Of a stretch of 64,000 nt of DNA, positions 24,834 through 33,896 are shown piece by piece; position 1 is the first letter of the stretch, and each line of letters opens with the position of its first letter. The notes under the pieces were generated by a model, which did not search any database, was not told where the DNA came from, and saw only the letters and a list, made by a program, of their open reading frames with translations. Both the position numbers and the translations under genes were made by a program. The stretch is from CAVPJW01 sp963705525 (lineage in GTDB: Bacteria > Acidobacteriota > Vicinamibacteria > Vicinamibacterales > CAVPJW01): contig CAVPJW010000004.1 of assembly GCA_963705525.1 (NCBI GenBank), forward strand, positions 1,240,001 to 1,304,000, given 5' to 3'.

Positions 24834-26297
24834 TCACCGCGAGGCCGTGCTGGTTGGATTCGCCGCCGATCCCAGAAAGGCCGCGAAGCCGCGATAGAGC
24901 TCCCACAAATCTACCTTCGCGGAAATATCCATCGGCGAGTGCATGCTCAGAATGCCGATGCCGACGTCGATCGCATCCATGTTGGCGTTGGCAAACCATT
25001 GCGCAATGGTTCCGCCGCCGTAGCCGGCCTTGTACGAATGCGTCTGCCAGTGCACGCCTGCGTCGTCGAAGATGCGCCTGACCTGCGCGAAGTACTCCGA
25101 ATGACCCTGGCGGCCCGAGCCGTAATCCTTGAAGACCAGCCCCCAGCCGAGCCGGGCGGCGGCATCGGGAATCTGCGGCTGCGGAAACAGCGGGTTGATG
25201 GCCGTCGTGCAATCCGAGACGAGCACCTGCGATCGACCGATCGATTCCCGCAACATCAGGTCGTTGTAGCTGCCCTGCTGCTCGGCGGAAATGATCTCGG
25301 CGAGGAGCGTCCGGAACCATTCAGAATCGACGCCGGTGCTCCAGGAGCTGACCTCTTCGTTGTTGACGGCATAGGCCAGCGCCGTCCGTCGTGGGACCTT
25401 CAGGTCGGCGATAGCTCTGAGACTCGCGAATCCATTGGACCGGTCATCGTGCCCATAGGCGGCGACGAGCTGCCGATCGAGTCCGACATCGACCGGCATC
25501 TGCGCCGGCACCAGCTGAAGCTCCCCCGCGAGAAAGTCGTCCCGCCCGATGTGATACTTCTCGTCGAGCGCCTTCATCGCCGCGTCGGCGGTCAAGGCGA
25601 GAAGGGGATCGAGCTCCTCGGTCTGAATGACCTCTCGGTTCTTCCGCTCCAGGAAATCTCGATCGACGTGCGGAGCCAGGTCCGGGATGATGAACGTCGG
25701 ATCGCCGGGCGCATTTCCGATATCAACCCAGACCGTCGAGCCATCCGTCTTGTCGATGCGACCGATCAACGCGAGTGGGCGGTTGACCCACTGGTAATTC
25801 TTCAGCCCGCCGTGAACCTGGGTATCGAGCAGCGGCACATCAAAGCTGATGCGGAACGGCTTGGGCTTGAGCTCGATGCGCACCGCATCGATATGCGTAT
25901 TGACGATGCGAACGCCGGCCGACATCGGTTCGGTGCCCATCACGAAGAGAACAATCGTGCGATCGCGGTTGATGGCATACCAGCGCGACCCCGGCTTCAA
26001 GTCGGCCTTCTTGATCGCCGGTGACCACGGCTTGAAGCCGTTCGCCTCGCCAAACGTCACCGCCTCGCGCACGAACGTCATCTCGCTCTTGGCCTTGGCC
26101 ATGAACCGCTTGAAGTCCTCGCCGAAGCTCATGACGGACGCCTGCTCCGCGGGCGAGAGCCGCGGCCAGACCGGTCCCATGGTCACCGTCGACGCAGCGG
26201 GCGCCCCCGCCTCTTGCGCACCCGCCTCAGCGGAACAGAAACACAGCAGTGTGGCCAGGAGCGGCATCAGCCATCGATGGCGCGCTAGATGTCCCAT
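24834..26297 (-). CDS. Exported M18 family aminopeptidase
   Basis: A 487-aa zinc aminopeptidase. The co-catalytic metal ligands of the M18 family are visible: NTHIDAVRIE (His and Asp), YGHDDRSNGFASL (bridging Asp), VNNEEVSS (catalytic Glu pair), SDCTTAINP and the late MHSPMD histidine. Known members cleave N-terminal Asp or Glu and are usually intracellular. Here a signal peptide precedes the domain (WLMPLLATLLCFCSAEAGAQ, residues about 9-28), with a possible lipobox-like C in it, so export or lipid anchoring is likely. It overlaps the end of the diadenylate-cyclase-like gene by 13 bp, showing tight coupling. Confidence 0.87.
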   Translation of the reverse strand: MGHLARHRWLMPLLATLLCFCSAEAGAQEAGAPAASTVTMGPVWPRLSPAEQASVMSFGEDFKRFMAKAKSEMTFVREAVTFGEANGFKPWSPAIKKADLKPGSRWYAINRDRTIVLFVMGTEPMSAGVRIVNTHIDAVRIELKPKPFRISFDVPLLDTQVHGGLKNYQWVNRPLALIGRIDKTDGSTVWVDIGNAPGDPTFIIPDLAPHVDRDFLERKNREVIQTEELDPLLALTADAAMKALDEKYHIGRDDFLAGELQLVPAQMPVDVGLDRQLVAAYGHDDRSNGFASLRAIADLKVPRRTALAYAVNNEEVSSWSTGVDSEWFRTLLAEIISAEQQGSYNDLMLRESIGRSQVLVSDCTTAINPLFPQPQIPDAAARLGWGLVFKDYGSGRQGHSEYFAQVRRIFDDAGVHWQTHSYKAGYGGGTIAQWFANANMDAIDVGIGILSMHSPMDISAKVDLWELYRGFAAFLGSAANPTSTASR

Positions 26298-27661
26298 ACA
26301 CGTTCTCCGTCGTAGTACGTAATGACGCCGTCCTCGCTGACCTTGAGGACCGACCCGAAACGGCTGGCCGCGAGGGCCGCCGTCGTGCGCGCGCCTTCAA
26401 CCTCCCACACCGATCCGGACTCGGCCAGCGGAGGATGCCGGAGGATTGCCCCGCCGGCCAGCAAACGGCCCGTCGGATCCATCACCAGGGCGCCATCCAT
26501 CGACGCGAGTGCGGCGAGCACGCTCGGATCGAGCTCTGTCGCCGTCCGCCCGGCCAGAAGATACAAGAGGTGGCGCCTCGACGGGTTCGACGAGGTCGGC
26601 GTGTCGCCCTCCGCCTGCCGCTCCCAATCCATCCGATCCGCCGGGGCGACGAGCTGCGGCAGCGCGACGCCCGGATCGCGAAGCACCACGAAGAGCGCGC
26701 CCTCGCGCGCATCGGCGAGATCGAGGGCCGTCTGAAACAGGCGTTGGGCGAGTTGCGGATTTCCGACGCCTTCGGCCCAGGCCTCGTACTTGGCTTCCAG
26801 ATCCAGGAGATGCCAATGCGCGCCACGAAACGCGAAGACTTGCGCACCTTCCGCGAACACCTTGACCTCGTGCGACGGGCTCAGCACGAGACAGACGTGT
26901 CCGCCACCGAGGGTGGCGCGCGAGTGGGCCTGGTAGGACTGCGCGCCGGGCACCCGTGGGTCGGCGCCATGCCAGGCGGTCCTCCCCCACTGTTCGATAT
27001 CGACGAGGTCGACCAGCTGAAGATCGCGGTTCAAGAGGAAGACGGTATGCACGCCATCGACCAGGCGATAGAAACTCTTGATCGCGGTGAGCGACTGCGA
27101 ATAGACCGGCGCGGCCTGCCGTACGCGCGGATTGGGACGCACCGGATCATCATCAGCATTGAGCAGCAGAACGCCGGTCGAGATCGGCCGGTTCTCATAG
27201 CTCGACAGCGCGGCCACGCGCAGCACTTCGATGGCCGATGCAATCCGATCGGCCCAGTTCTCCTTGGGACCCAGGCCATACGGCTTCTGATCGATGAACG
27301 CGCCGACGTAGCGGTCTTCGATGGCGCCCCGGAAAAGCTCGCCGCGCTCGGCAATGAACTGCGGGCTCAGAATGGCCCGGAATCGCGCCGCCAGCACGCC
27401 GCCGATGGCGCGGGCCATGCGGATCTCGTGAGCACTGAACGGCCGGCGGGGCGGCACCCGCAGCATGTACCGCATGCCGAACCAGCGGACGACGAGCGCG
27501 CTCGGATCGCCCGTGGGCTCGATGGCCAGGCGGCCATCCGAGGACGCAGACGGGATCGCCTCGGTTTCGAGAGTGGCGCGATCGAGAAACCGGCGGAGCG
27601 CCGATTGCAGAAAACTGTCGTACAGGGCACTCGCCGCAATCGCCGGGGGAAGAGCGGACAT
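26285..27661 (-). CDS. Divergent DisA_N/diadenylate-cyclase-like protein
   Basis: A 458-aa protein. The last 75 residues (about 385-458) match the order of a DAC domain: MDGALVMDPTGRLLAGGAIL, then EGARTTAALAASRF, then LKVSEDGVITYY. Canonical cyclases have DGA and GTRHRAAL; here DGA is intact but RHR has become RTT. That could abolish c-di-AMP synthesis, alter the product or make this a sensor. The N-terminal 380 residues are a predicted mixed alpha/beta region without a signature I know. The ATG at 27661 lies 23 bp from the divergent acyl-CoA synthetase. It is the first gene of a run with the M18 peptidase, epimerase and RHH-like protein. Confidence 0.65.
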   Translation of the reverse strand: MSALPPAIAASALYDSFLQSALRRFLDRATLETEAIPSASSDGRLAIEPTGDPSALVVRWFGMRYMLRVPPRRPFSAHEIRMARAIGGVLAARFRAILSPQFIAERGELFRGAIEDRYVGAFIDQKPYGLGPKENWADRIASAIEVLRVAALSSYENRPISTGVLLLNADDDPVRPNPRVRQAAPVYSQSLTAIKSFYRLVDGVHTVFLLNRDLQLVDLVDIEQWGRTAWHGADPRVPGAQSYQAHSRATLGGGHVCLVLSPSHEVKVFAEGAQVFAFRGAHWHLLDLEAKYEAWAEGVGNPQLAQRLFQTALDLADAREGALFVVLRDPGVALPQLVAPADRMDWERQAEGDTPTSSNPSRRHLLYLLAGRTATELDPSVLAALASMDGALVMDPTGRLLAGGAILRHPPLAESGSVWEVEGARTTAALAASRFGSVLKVSEDGVITYYDGERVWDI

Positions 27662-27663
27662 GG

Positions 27664-27678
27664 GTTATACATCATAAT
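27664..27678. promoter_or_regulatory. Overlapping divergent -10-like boxes in a 23-bp gap
   Basis: Plus strand: CATAAT (27673-27678) ends 6 nt before the ATG at 27685. Minus strand: TATGAT (27671-27676) ends 9 nt before the ATG at 27661, with TATAAC (27664-27669) even closer. The gap is too short for ordinary leaders on both sides. Confidence 0.45.
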
Positions 27679-27684
27679 TCACAC

Positions 27685-30175
27685 ATGCCTCGGCGGACCC
27701 TGACGGATTTCTTCGCCGATCTGGCGGAACATCGCGCTGAATTCCTGAGCTACGACGATGGGTACCGTACGCGTACTTATCGCTATGACCAGGTGGCACG
27801 GGCCGCCCGCGCCTTTGGCGCGCGGCTGCAGCGTGCTGGGCTCACCAAGGGCGATAAGGTTCTCATCTGGAGCGAGAACCGGCCGGAGTGGATCGTTGCC
27901 CTCTGGGGCGCGATTCTCACCGGCACGATTGCAGTACCCCTCGACTATCGCGCCTCTGCGGAGTTCGTCGAACGGGTGCGACGCAAAGTCGCCGCACGCG
28001 TCGTGCTGATCGGGCAGGAGGTCACGACTCCCGATCTGGCCGTGGCCAAGGATTGGACCACCTGGAAGCTGTCCGAGCTGGCCTGGGACGATCCTGCGAC
28101 GCCGGAGCCCGTGCCAATTGAGCCGGATGACATCGCCGAGATCATCTTCACGTCAGGCGCCACGGCAGAACCGAAGGGTGTCGTGATCACCCATCGCAAT
28201 ATCCTGGCGAACATCGTGCCCATCGAGCGCGAGGTCCTCAAATACCGCGCGTACGGCCGGCCTTTCTTTCCCCTGCGCTTTCTGAACCTGCTGCCGCTCA
28301 GCCACCTGTTCGGGCAGGCCATGGCGACGTTCGTCCCGCCGATGCTTCCCGGCGTCGTGGTGTTCATGCGCAGCTACAATCCATCCGAGATCATCCGGCA
28401 GATCAGGAAACGGCGGGTCTCGGTGCTCGTGTGCGTGCCGAAGATCCTGGACGTCCTGCATGAGCACGTGGAGCGCACAGTGCCGTCGGCTCGACACGAG
28501 CGGCCTGGCATGGGCATCGCGCGCCGATGGTGGCACTACCGGGACGCGCACCGGCTGTTCGGATGGAAATTCTGGAGCTTCGTGGTCGGCGCCGCGCCGC
28601 TCGAACCCGAGCTCGAGGCGTTCTGGTCGCGCCTCGGATTTCTCGTCGTGCAGGGATACGGCCTGACCGAGACGGCCCCCATCGTCACGCTGAATCATCC
28701 GTTCCACGCGCGTCGCGGCTCGGTCGGCAGGGCGATCGCCGGAGTCGAAACGAAGATCGCGCCGGACGGCGAAATCCTGGTGCGGGGAGAGAACGTGACG
28801 CGCGGCTACTATCAGGCGGAGGGCGATACCGCGCGCGCCTTCGAGGACGGGTGGTTCCACACCGGCGACATCGGAGAGATGGACGAGACGGGCCAGCTCT
28901 TCATCCGTGGCCGCAAGAAGGAAATGATAGTCACTCCGGAAGGGCTGAATGTCTTTCCGGAGGATGTCGAGCGCGCCGTCAACCAGCTATCCGGCGTCCG
29001 GGAATCGGCTGCGGTCGGCAAGAAGTTCGGCGGCGAAGAACGCGTGCATGTCGTCCTCGTTCTCGATGAGGGCGCGGATGCCGCGAGCGTGATCAACGAG
29101 GCCAACCGGCACCTGGAGGATCACCAGCGCATTCGGGGGTTTTCGGTCTGGCCGGAGGCCGAGTTGCCGCGAACCGAGGGGACGCGAAAGCTGCGGCGCA
29201 GCGCGATCAGGCAATGGGTGGAAACGGGAGAGCGCACGGCGGCGCCATCCGGCGATTCCACCTTCGACGCCATCCTGGCAAAATACCTCGCCGGCCGCCC
29301 CGTGCGGCCGGAAACGAGCCTCGAGGAGCTGGGCCTGAGCTCGCTCGAGCGCGTCGAGCTGATGGTGGAACTCGAGGATCGGCTGCAGACGAGTCTCGAC
29401 GAGAGCGCTTTTTCGGACGCCAGCAGCATTGACGACTTGCGATCGCTCATCGAGCGCACGCGCGAGGGCGAGGTCGCACCGACCGAACCCGTCACGTTCC
29501 CGTCGTGGAACCGGAGCGCCGTCGCCCGTTTCATCCGCGGGTTCAGTCTCGCCACGTGGATCCTGCCGCTGGCCCGGCTCTTCGCGTGGATTCGCGTTGA
29601 AGGACGCGAGCATCTCTCGAGCGTTCATGGACCGGTGATCTTCGCCGCCAACCATCAGAGCCACATGGACACGCCCGTGATCCTGGCCGCGCTGCCTGCG
29701 GCGTACCGCTATCGCGTCGCACCCGCCATGGCGAAGGAGTTCTTCAAGGCTCACTTCTTCCCGGAACAGGTACTCGGCCATGGCGTGGTTCACGAACAGC
29801 CTCAACTACTATCTCTCGGCCCTCTTCTTCAACGCGTTTCCGATTCCGCAGCGCGAAGCCGGCGCGCGTCAGACTCTGCGCTACGTCGGCGAGCTGCTCA
29901 GCGATGGCTATTCGGTCCTGATCTTCCCCGAAGGCCGCCGGACCGAACACGGCGAGATCCGGGCCTTTCAGCCGGGCATCGGCATGATCGCCTCGCGGCT
30001 CGACGTTCCCGTGATCCCGGTGCGGCTCGAGGGCGTCGATCGAGTCCTGCACCACACCTGGCGAATGGCCAGGCCCGGACGAGTGCGTGTCGCCTTCGGC
30101 GCGCCGATGTCCCTCACCGGCGAGAACTATGCCGAACTGGCGCGTCAGGTCGAAGATGCGACGAAACGATTGTGA
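27685..30175 (+). pseudogene. Acyl-CoA/AMP ligase - acyl carrier - acyltransferase fusion, interrupted by one apparent frameshift
   Basis: As read, the frame from 27685 runs out of homology at about 29776 and continues as nonsense to 30207; the rest lies in the +1 frame from 29780 to 30175. Deleting one g of the gg at 29776-29777 joins VLAMAWFTN. The restored protein of about 829 aa has an AMP-binding domain (TSGATAEPKGVVITHRN near 152, GYGLTETAPIV near 323, DGWFHTGDIGEMD near 388), a carrier domain (LGLSSLERVEL, Ser near 552) and a PlsC-like acyltransferase (NHQSHMD near 655, FPEGRRTEHG). This resembles Aas-type enzymes that activate fatty acids and transfer them to lysophospholipids. Real decay or sequencing error is undecided. 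Confidence 0.8.
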
Positions 30176-30280
30176 CGAAGCCAACGTACACCGCGCGGCC
30201 GCGTTGACGAGGCCGAGCGTGGCGCGTTGCACCACCCTCGGCGGTATGGCAGAATGGAGTTTTCGCGAGGTATCCAGGTT

Positions 30281-30499
30281 TTGAGCAAGGACGACTTGAT
30301 CGATATTCAGGGTACGGTGGTCGCGGTTCACAGCGGCGGCCTGTACCGGGTGCAATGCGACGCAGGCCACGAAGTGCTGGCGCAGCTGAGCGGCCGTATG
30401 CGCCGATTCCGCATCAAGGTCGTACCCGGTGACCGCGTCACCGTCGGCGTTTCGCCCTACGATCCCGTCCGCGGCATCATTACCTTCCGCGCGCGCTGA
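30281..30499 (+). CDS. infA: Translation initiation factor IF-1
   Basis: A 72-aa S1-fold protein that binds the ribosomal A site during initiation. DDLIDIQGTVVAVH, YRVQCDAGHEVLAQLSGRMRR, IKVVPGDRVTVGVSPYD and GIITFRAR match IF-1 along its whole length. The TTG at 30281 gives MSKDDLIDIQG, as in most IF-1 proteins; an ATG at 30254 would add nine residues not typical of the family. It stands alone here, not in the usual ribosomal-protein cluster, as often happens when a genome carries more than one infA copy. Which copy this is cannot be judged from the window. Confidence 0.92.
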   Translation: MSKDDLIDIQGTVVAVHSGGLYRVQCDAGHEVLAQLSGRMRRFRIKVVPGDRVTVGVSPYDPVRGIITFRAR

Positions 30500-30598
30500 G
30501 CAGATTACGGCAGCGCCGGGCAGCCCGCACGGCCTGTCCATTTTCAGAGCCAGCCTTCGCCTCGCGCCCGAGGCGGTGAGTGATGGTCGAGCTTCAGG

Positions 30599-30604
30599 TA
30601 CAAT
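30599..30604 (+). promoter_or_regulatory. -10-like hexamer upstream of the small Cys-rich gene
   Basis: TACAAT, 3 nt before a GTG at 30608 and 6 nt before a second GTG at 30611. The second spacing suits a leaderless transcript better. Confidence 0.4.
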
Positions 30605-30607
30605 AGC

Positions 30608-30889
30608 GTGGTGTTGTCGGATTCCGGCTTGCCCGGTTCACCTCCGCAGCCTCAGGACGACGCCCCAGCCCTCGAGGTGCCTCAGGGCTCGCCGGCCATG
30701 CAGCGGTTCAAGTCGTGCCGCTGGCGGCGTCCCCCGGAAGAGGGCAGTGTCGAGTGCTGTTCTCATCGCGACGTCCTTCCCATCGCCGGTACGTCCGGCT
30801 TCGATCCCGAAGCCTGGTGTCCAGACTGCAGCTACTACAAGCTTCGGCGGACGCCGAAGAAGCGAAGTCCTGACGAGTATCGGTATTAG
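30608..30889 (+). CDS. Small Cys-rich protein, possible zinc binding
   Basis: A 93-aa protein with five cysteines in the second half: FKSCRWRR, VECCSHRDV and WCPDCSYYKLRR. The spacing, with a final C-x2-C followed by aromatic residues and a basic tail KKRSPDEYRY, suits a single zinc-ribbon. The N-terminal 35 residues are Pro-rich and probably unstructured. No family is recognised. The GTG at 30608 or 30611 follows a TACAAT box. Coding character is supported by the localised Cys pattern; function is unknown. Confidence 0.6.
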   Translation: MVLSDSGLPGSPPQPQDDAPALEVPQGSPAMQRFKSCRWRRPPEEGSVECCSHRDVLPIAGTSGFDPEAWCPDCSYYKLRRTPKKRSPDEYRY

Positions 30890-30964
30890 AACCGCAGCCG
30901 CCCGACGCGCTCCGTCGGCTCTGGTTCATCCGTTCGGACAAAACTGCAGGCTTGGTTCTCAGTC

Positions 30965-31657
30965 ATGAAGACTCTCGTCCGACGGACGGCGGACACTGCG
31001 CGCGCCTCCATCGAGCGCGCGATCGGCGCGCTCTTCCCCAAGTGGTACAACAAACGGTTCTGCTCGACCGAGGGTCTGTGGAATGTCTATTTCGAGCGTG
31101 CCGAAGAGAGCATGTCGGACAGCTGGAATGTCACCATCTGGCCGCTCATCAAGGATTGCGACTTCGACAACGTTCTGGAGCTTGCTCCGGGCGTCGGCCG
31201 GAATACCGAGCGCCTGGTGCGATTGGCTCGGGTGATTCACGCCGTCGACTTGAATGAGTACGCGCTGAAGAGACTCCGCGAACGATTCAGATCGTCAACG
31301 GGTGGGTGCGAGCTGCATATCTATCGGAATGATGGCAGCGACCTCGGCATGATTCCGTCAAGTTCCATCACGCTCGTGTACTGCTGGGATGCGGCGGTGC
31401 ACTTCGACAAGGCTGTCCTGAAAGCCTACGTGAGGGAATTCGCGCGGGTTCTCGTGCCTGGCGGCATGGGTTTCATTCATCATTCGAATCTTGGCAGACT
31501 GGCGGACGTCGACATCACCGTGAATCCCCATTGGCGAAGCAATGTCAGCAAGGAACTGTTCGCCGACTATTGCGAGGCCAGCGGCCTGACGGTGGTTCAG
31601 CAGGTTGACCTGCCCTGGGACACGATCGTCGACTGCATCTCGATATTCAGAAAGTAA
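30965..31657 (+). CDS. SAM-dependent methyltransferase (class I)
   Basis: A 230-aa protein with a class I methyltransferase fold: motif I NVLELAPGVGRNTERL near residue 80, an acidic end of strand 2 (IHAVDLNEYALKRL), and LVYCWDAAVHFDKAVLKAYVREFARVLVPGGMGFIHHS for the later strands. Acceptor unknown. It stands 4 bp from the convergent end of a three-gene glycosyltransferase run, so a role in modifying a sugar or a lipid-linked glycan is possible but not shown. The start MKTLVRRTADTA is chosen as the first ATG; the preceding 75 bp show no gene. Confidence 0.8.
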   Translation: MKTLVRRTADTARASIERAIGALFPKWYNKRFCSTEGLWNVYFERAEESMSDSWNVTIWPLIKDCDFDNVLELAPGVGRNTERLVRLARVIHAVDLNEYALKRLRERFRSSTGGCELHIYRNDGSDLGMIPSSSITLVYCWDAAVHFDKAVLKAYVREFARVLVPGGMGFIHHSNLGRLADVDITVNPHWRSNVSKELFADYCEASGLTVVQQVDLPWDTIVDCISIFRK

Positions 31658-31661
31658 CGAC

Positions 31662-32879
31662 TCAGGCCGCTGGCACGATAGCGGCTCGGATCTCTCGCAG
31701 GCTCGGATGGTCGCCAACGCCGAGGCGGGACAAGGATCGCTCGCACGCGCGCACGCACTCGACGATCGGGACGAACAAGGCATCAGACGGTGCCGGCAGC
31801 AACCGCGCGAGCGGACCGACCGCATCGCCAAGGGCGGGGGCCAGACCCGCAATCGCGAGCACGCGAACGGCGCGGGCCGCCTCGGCGCGACCGAGCGCTG
31901 CTTCGATGACGCCCTTCAGGACAAAGTACTCGAACAGCACCATGTAGTACTGATCGACGGCCGGTCCGTCGGCCAGCTCGCACGTGCCCGCCAGCGCCAA
32001 CGCGAGATCCTCAACCGTCGCCCACAGTGGATCGGCACGATCGTCCAGAAACGCAGCCAATCGCGGGTTCTCAGCCAGAGAACCGCAGGCTGTCACACGG
32101 TGTAATCGGAAACGCGGCCGGAGTTCGGGGTGCTTGCCGACAACATGCATGGACATCTTCCCGCAGCGTTCCTGCCGCAGGGCAAAGGCTCGCGCGCTGT
32201 AATAGTGGTGGTGATGTCCAACGAGACGTTCGAGATACACGATGCGGAGCCCTCGACTGCGCTCGAGGCGATACGCCAGCTCGACGTCTTCATAGGCTGC
32301 GTCGGGGAAGGTCGTATCGAACCACTGATCCGCGCCATCGAGGAGCCGACGCTTCACCGACACGTTGCTGGTATAGAAATGCCGGAAATTAACGACCTCG
32401 CCATCGTGCAGGGCCGCGTAGCTGAACTGCTGCGCGCCCACACCGTCGACATGGCGCATCAGCGAGTTGCACGGCAGGTCCGGAGGCCAGATCGTCCGCC
32501 CCAGCACGGCCCATTCGGGGTTCGGATATCGCCTGTGCGCCTCGAGATGTCCCGTGACAAGACCTGACGTCGGCACGATGTCGTCACCGACCAGCAGCAG
32601 CAGCGGCGCGCGGGCCGCGGCGATACCAAGATTCCGTGCGTGGGCCGGCCCGGCGTTCCGATCGCTTGTCAGGACACGCAGGCAGAATGCCGCAGGCTGA
32701 TAGCTGCGAAGAATCGCCGGGGTGGCATCCGTGGACCCATCGTCGATCGCCACGACCTCGAACGGTGTCTCTCCCTGCTGCCGGTCGTACGCCTCGAGTA
32801 CCCGCCCAAGCAGGGACGCGCGGTTGTGACACGGCATGATGATGCTGATCGCCGGCGCCCCTCCAGTCATGATCGGCAC
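31662..32879 (-). CDS. Glycosyltransferase family 2
   Basis: A 405-aa GT-A glycosyltransferase that would transfer a sugar from a nucleotide-sugar to a growing glycan at the inner-membrane face. The N-terminal half has SIIMPCHNRASLLGR, VVAIDDGSTDAT, GPAHARNLGIAAA, and VGDDIVPTSG for the D-x-D-like site; later YEDVELAYRLERSRG gives the catalytic ED-x-L. About 170 helical residues follow, with no known domain. The GTG at 32879 or the ATG at 32870 may be the start; the next gene upstream ends at 32883, so spacing is close. Last of three same-strand glycosyltransferases. Confidence 0.86.
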   Translation of the reverse strand: MPIMTGGAPAISIIMPCHNRASLLGRVLEAYDRQQGETPFEVVAIDDGSTDATPAILRSYQPAAFCLRVLTSDRNAGPAHARNLGIAAARAPLLLLVGDDIVPTSGLVTGHLEAHRRYPNPEWAVLGRTIWPPDLPCNSLMRHVDGVGAQQFSYAALHDGEVVNFRHFYTSNVSVKRRLLDGADQWFDTTFPDAAYEDVELAYRLERSRGLRIVYLERLVGHHHHYYSARAFALRQERCGKMSMHVVGKHPELRPRFRLHRVTACGSLAENPRLAAFLDDRADPLWATVEDLALALAGTCELADGPAVDQYYMVLFEYFVLKGVIEAALGRAEAARAVRVLAIAGLAPALGDAVGPLARLLPAPSDALFVPIVECVRACERSLSRLGVGDHPSLREIRAAIVPAA

Positions 32880-32882
32880 GCG

Positions 32883-33896
32883 CTACCCAATCACGCGCTT
32901 CAGGACGCGATTGAGTGCCGACGCCGAGCGCGGGGGCACGGAAGGCGGCTGGCGGCCCAACGTGCGCTCCACGTCGGCGAGATAGAGCGCCCTGGACGGA
33001 TCGTCAGGATTGAGCAGCGCCTCCTCCGATCCGGGTGGGCCGAAGGCAATCTGCGCCGTGAGATTCCACAAGACCCGATCGCATCCGTACGCGTTGATCG
33101 ATCGCAGCAGTTGGCGGCTGCGCCGTTCACGGCCCGGCGCCCAGAAGCCCTGGTGCGACAGGTAGCGCGGCGCGTGCACGGCGAGGGTCCAGCAGATTTC
33201 GTAGACCATCGCCGGCAGGTTTTCGCGAATCGTGTTGTCGCCGTGAACCCGGTACTCTATCAAGGGGGCTTCTATGAGCCTGGCGCGTCCCGCCAGCAGC
33301 ACTCGAAGGGCGAAGTCCCAGTCGTGACAGTAACGCAACGGCCTGAACGGCCCGTAGCGATCGTATGTCTCGCGCGGCATCACGAAATTAGATGTCGTCG
33401 CCCAGTAGTTCTGGAGGAGCAGCGCCGTTCGCAGGTCGTTGTCGCTCTTGAAGGTCTCCTCCGGCCGATCGATGGGCCATGGATCGAGATCCTCGAATCC
33501 GTGCTTGACGCTCAGCTCGACGCCGTCTTCGTCGATCAGCCGAATGTGTGATCCGACAAGCGCGAGGCCTGAATCTTGGGACAAGACCTCGAGCGCCTGA
33601 GGCAGGCGGTCTGGCATGTACCGATCGTCAGAGTTGAGGATCGCGATGTAGCGCCCGCGCGACTCGGCGATTCCGCGGTTGATCGCATCGTGGGCGCCAC
33701 GATTGGCCTGGCCGATGACTTTGAGCCTGGCGTCCGACAGCGTGGCGAGCTCGTCGATGCTCCCGTCGCTGGAGCCATCATCGACCACGACGACCTCGAT
33801 GTCCTCCACGCGCGATGCGAGCGCGCTCCGAACGGCCTCGGCCACATAACGTCGATGGTTGTAGGACGGAATGACGACCGAGATGAGAACCGACAT
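32883..33896 (-). CDS. Glycosyltransferase family 2
   Basis: A 337-aa GT-A enzyme with SVVIPSYNHRRYVAEAV, VVVDDGSSDGS, ANRGAHDAINRGIAES and ILNSDDRYMPDRL as the nucleotide-sugar site; the later HDWDFALRVLLAGR matches the position of the ED-x-L region. The C-terminal quarter is basic and unassigned. The ATG at 33896 shares its first base with the end of the TGA of the upstream gene, so translation is coupled. With the flanking enzymes it forms a chain-extension module for a surface glycan; sugar specificity cannot be read. Confidence 0.87.
   Translation of the reverse strand: MSVLISVVIPSYNHRRYVAEAVRSALASRVEDIEVVVVDDGSSDGSIDELATLSDARLKVIGQANRGAHDAINRGIAESRGRYIAILNSDDRYMPDRLPQALEVLSQDSGLALVGSHIRLIDEDGVELSVKHGFEDLDPWPIDRPEETFKSDNDLRTALLLQNYWATTSNFVMPRETYDRYGPFRPLRYCHDWDFALRVLLAGRARLIEAPLIEYRVHGDNTIRENLPAMVYEICWTLAVHAPRYLSHQGFWAPGRERRSRQLLRSINAYGCDRVLWNLTAQIAFGPPGSEEALLNPDDPSRALYLADVERTLGRQPPSVPPRSASALNRVLKRVIG

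Noticed and set aside
31668..31685. TGGCACG at the 3' end of a glycosyltransferase gene
   Set aside because: No TTGC at the needed spacing and it lies inside coding sequence; not a sigma-54 promoter.
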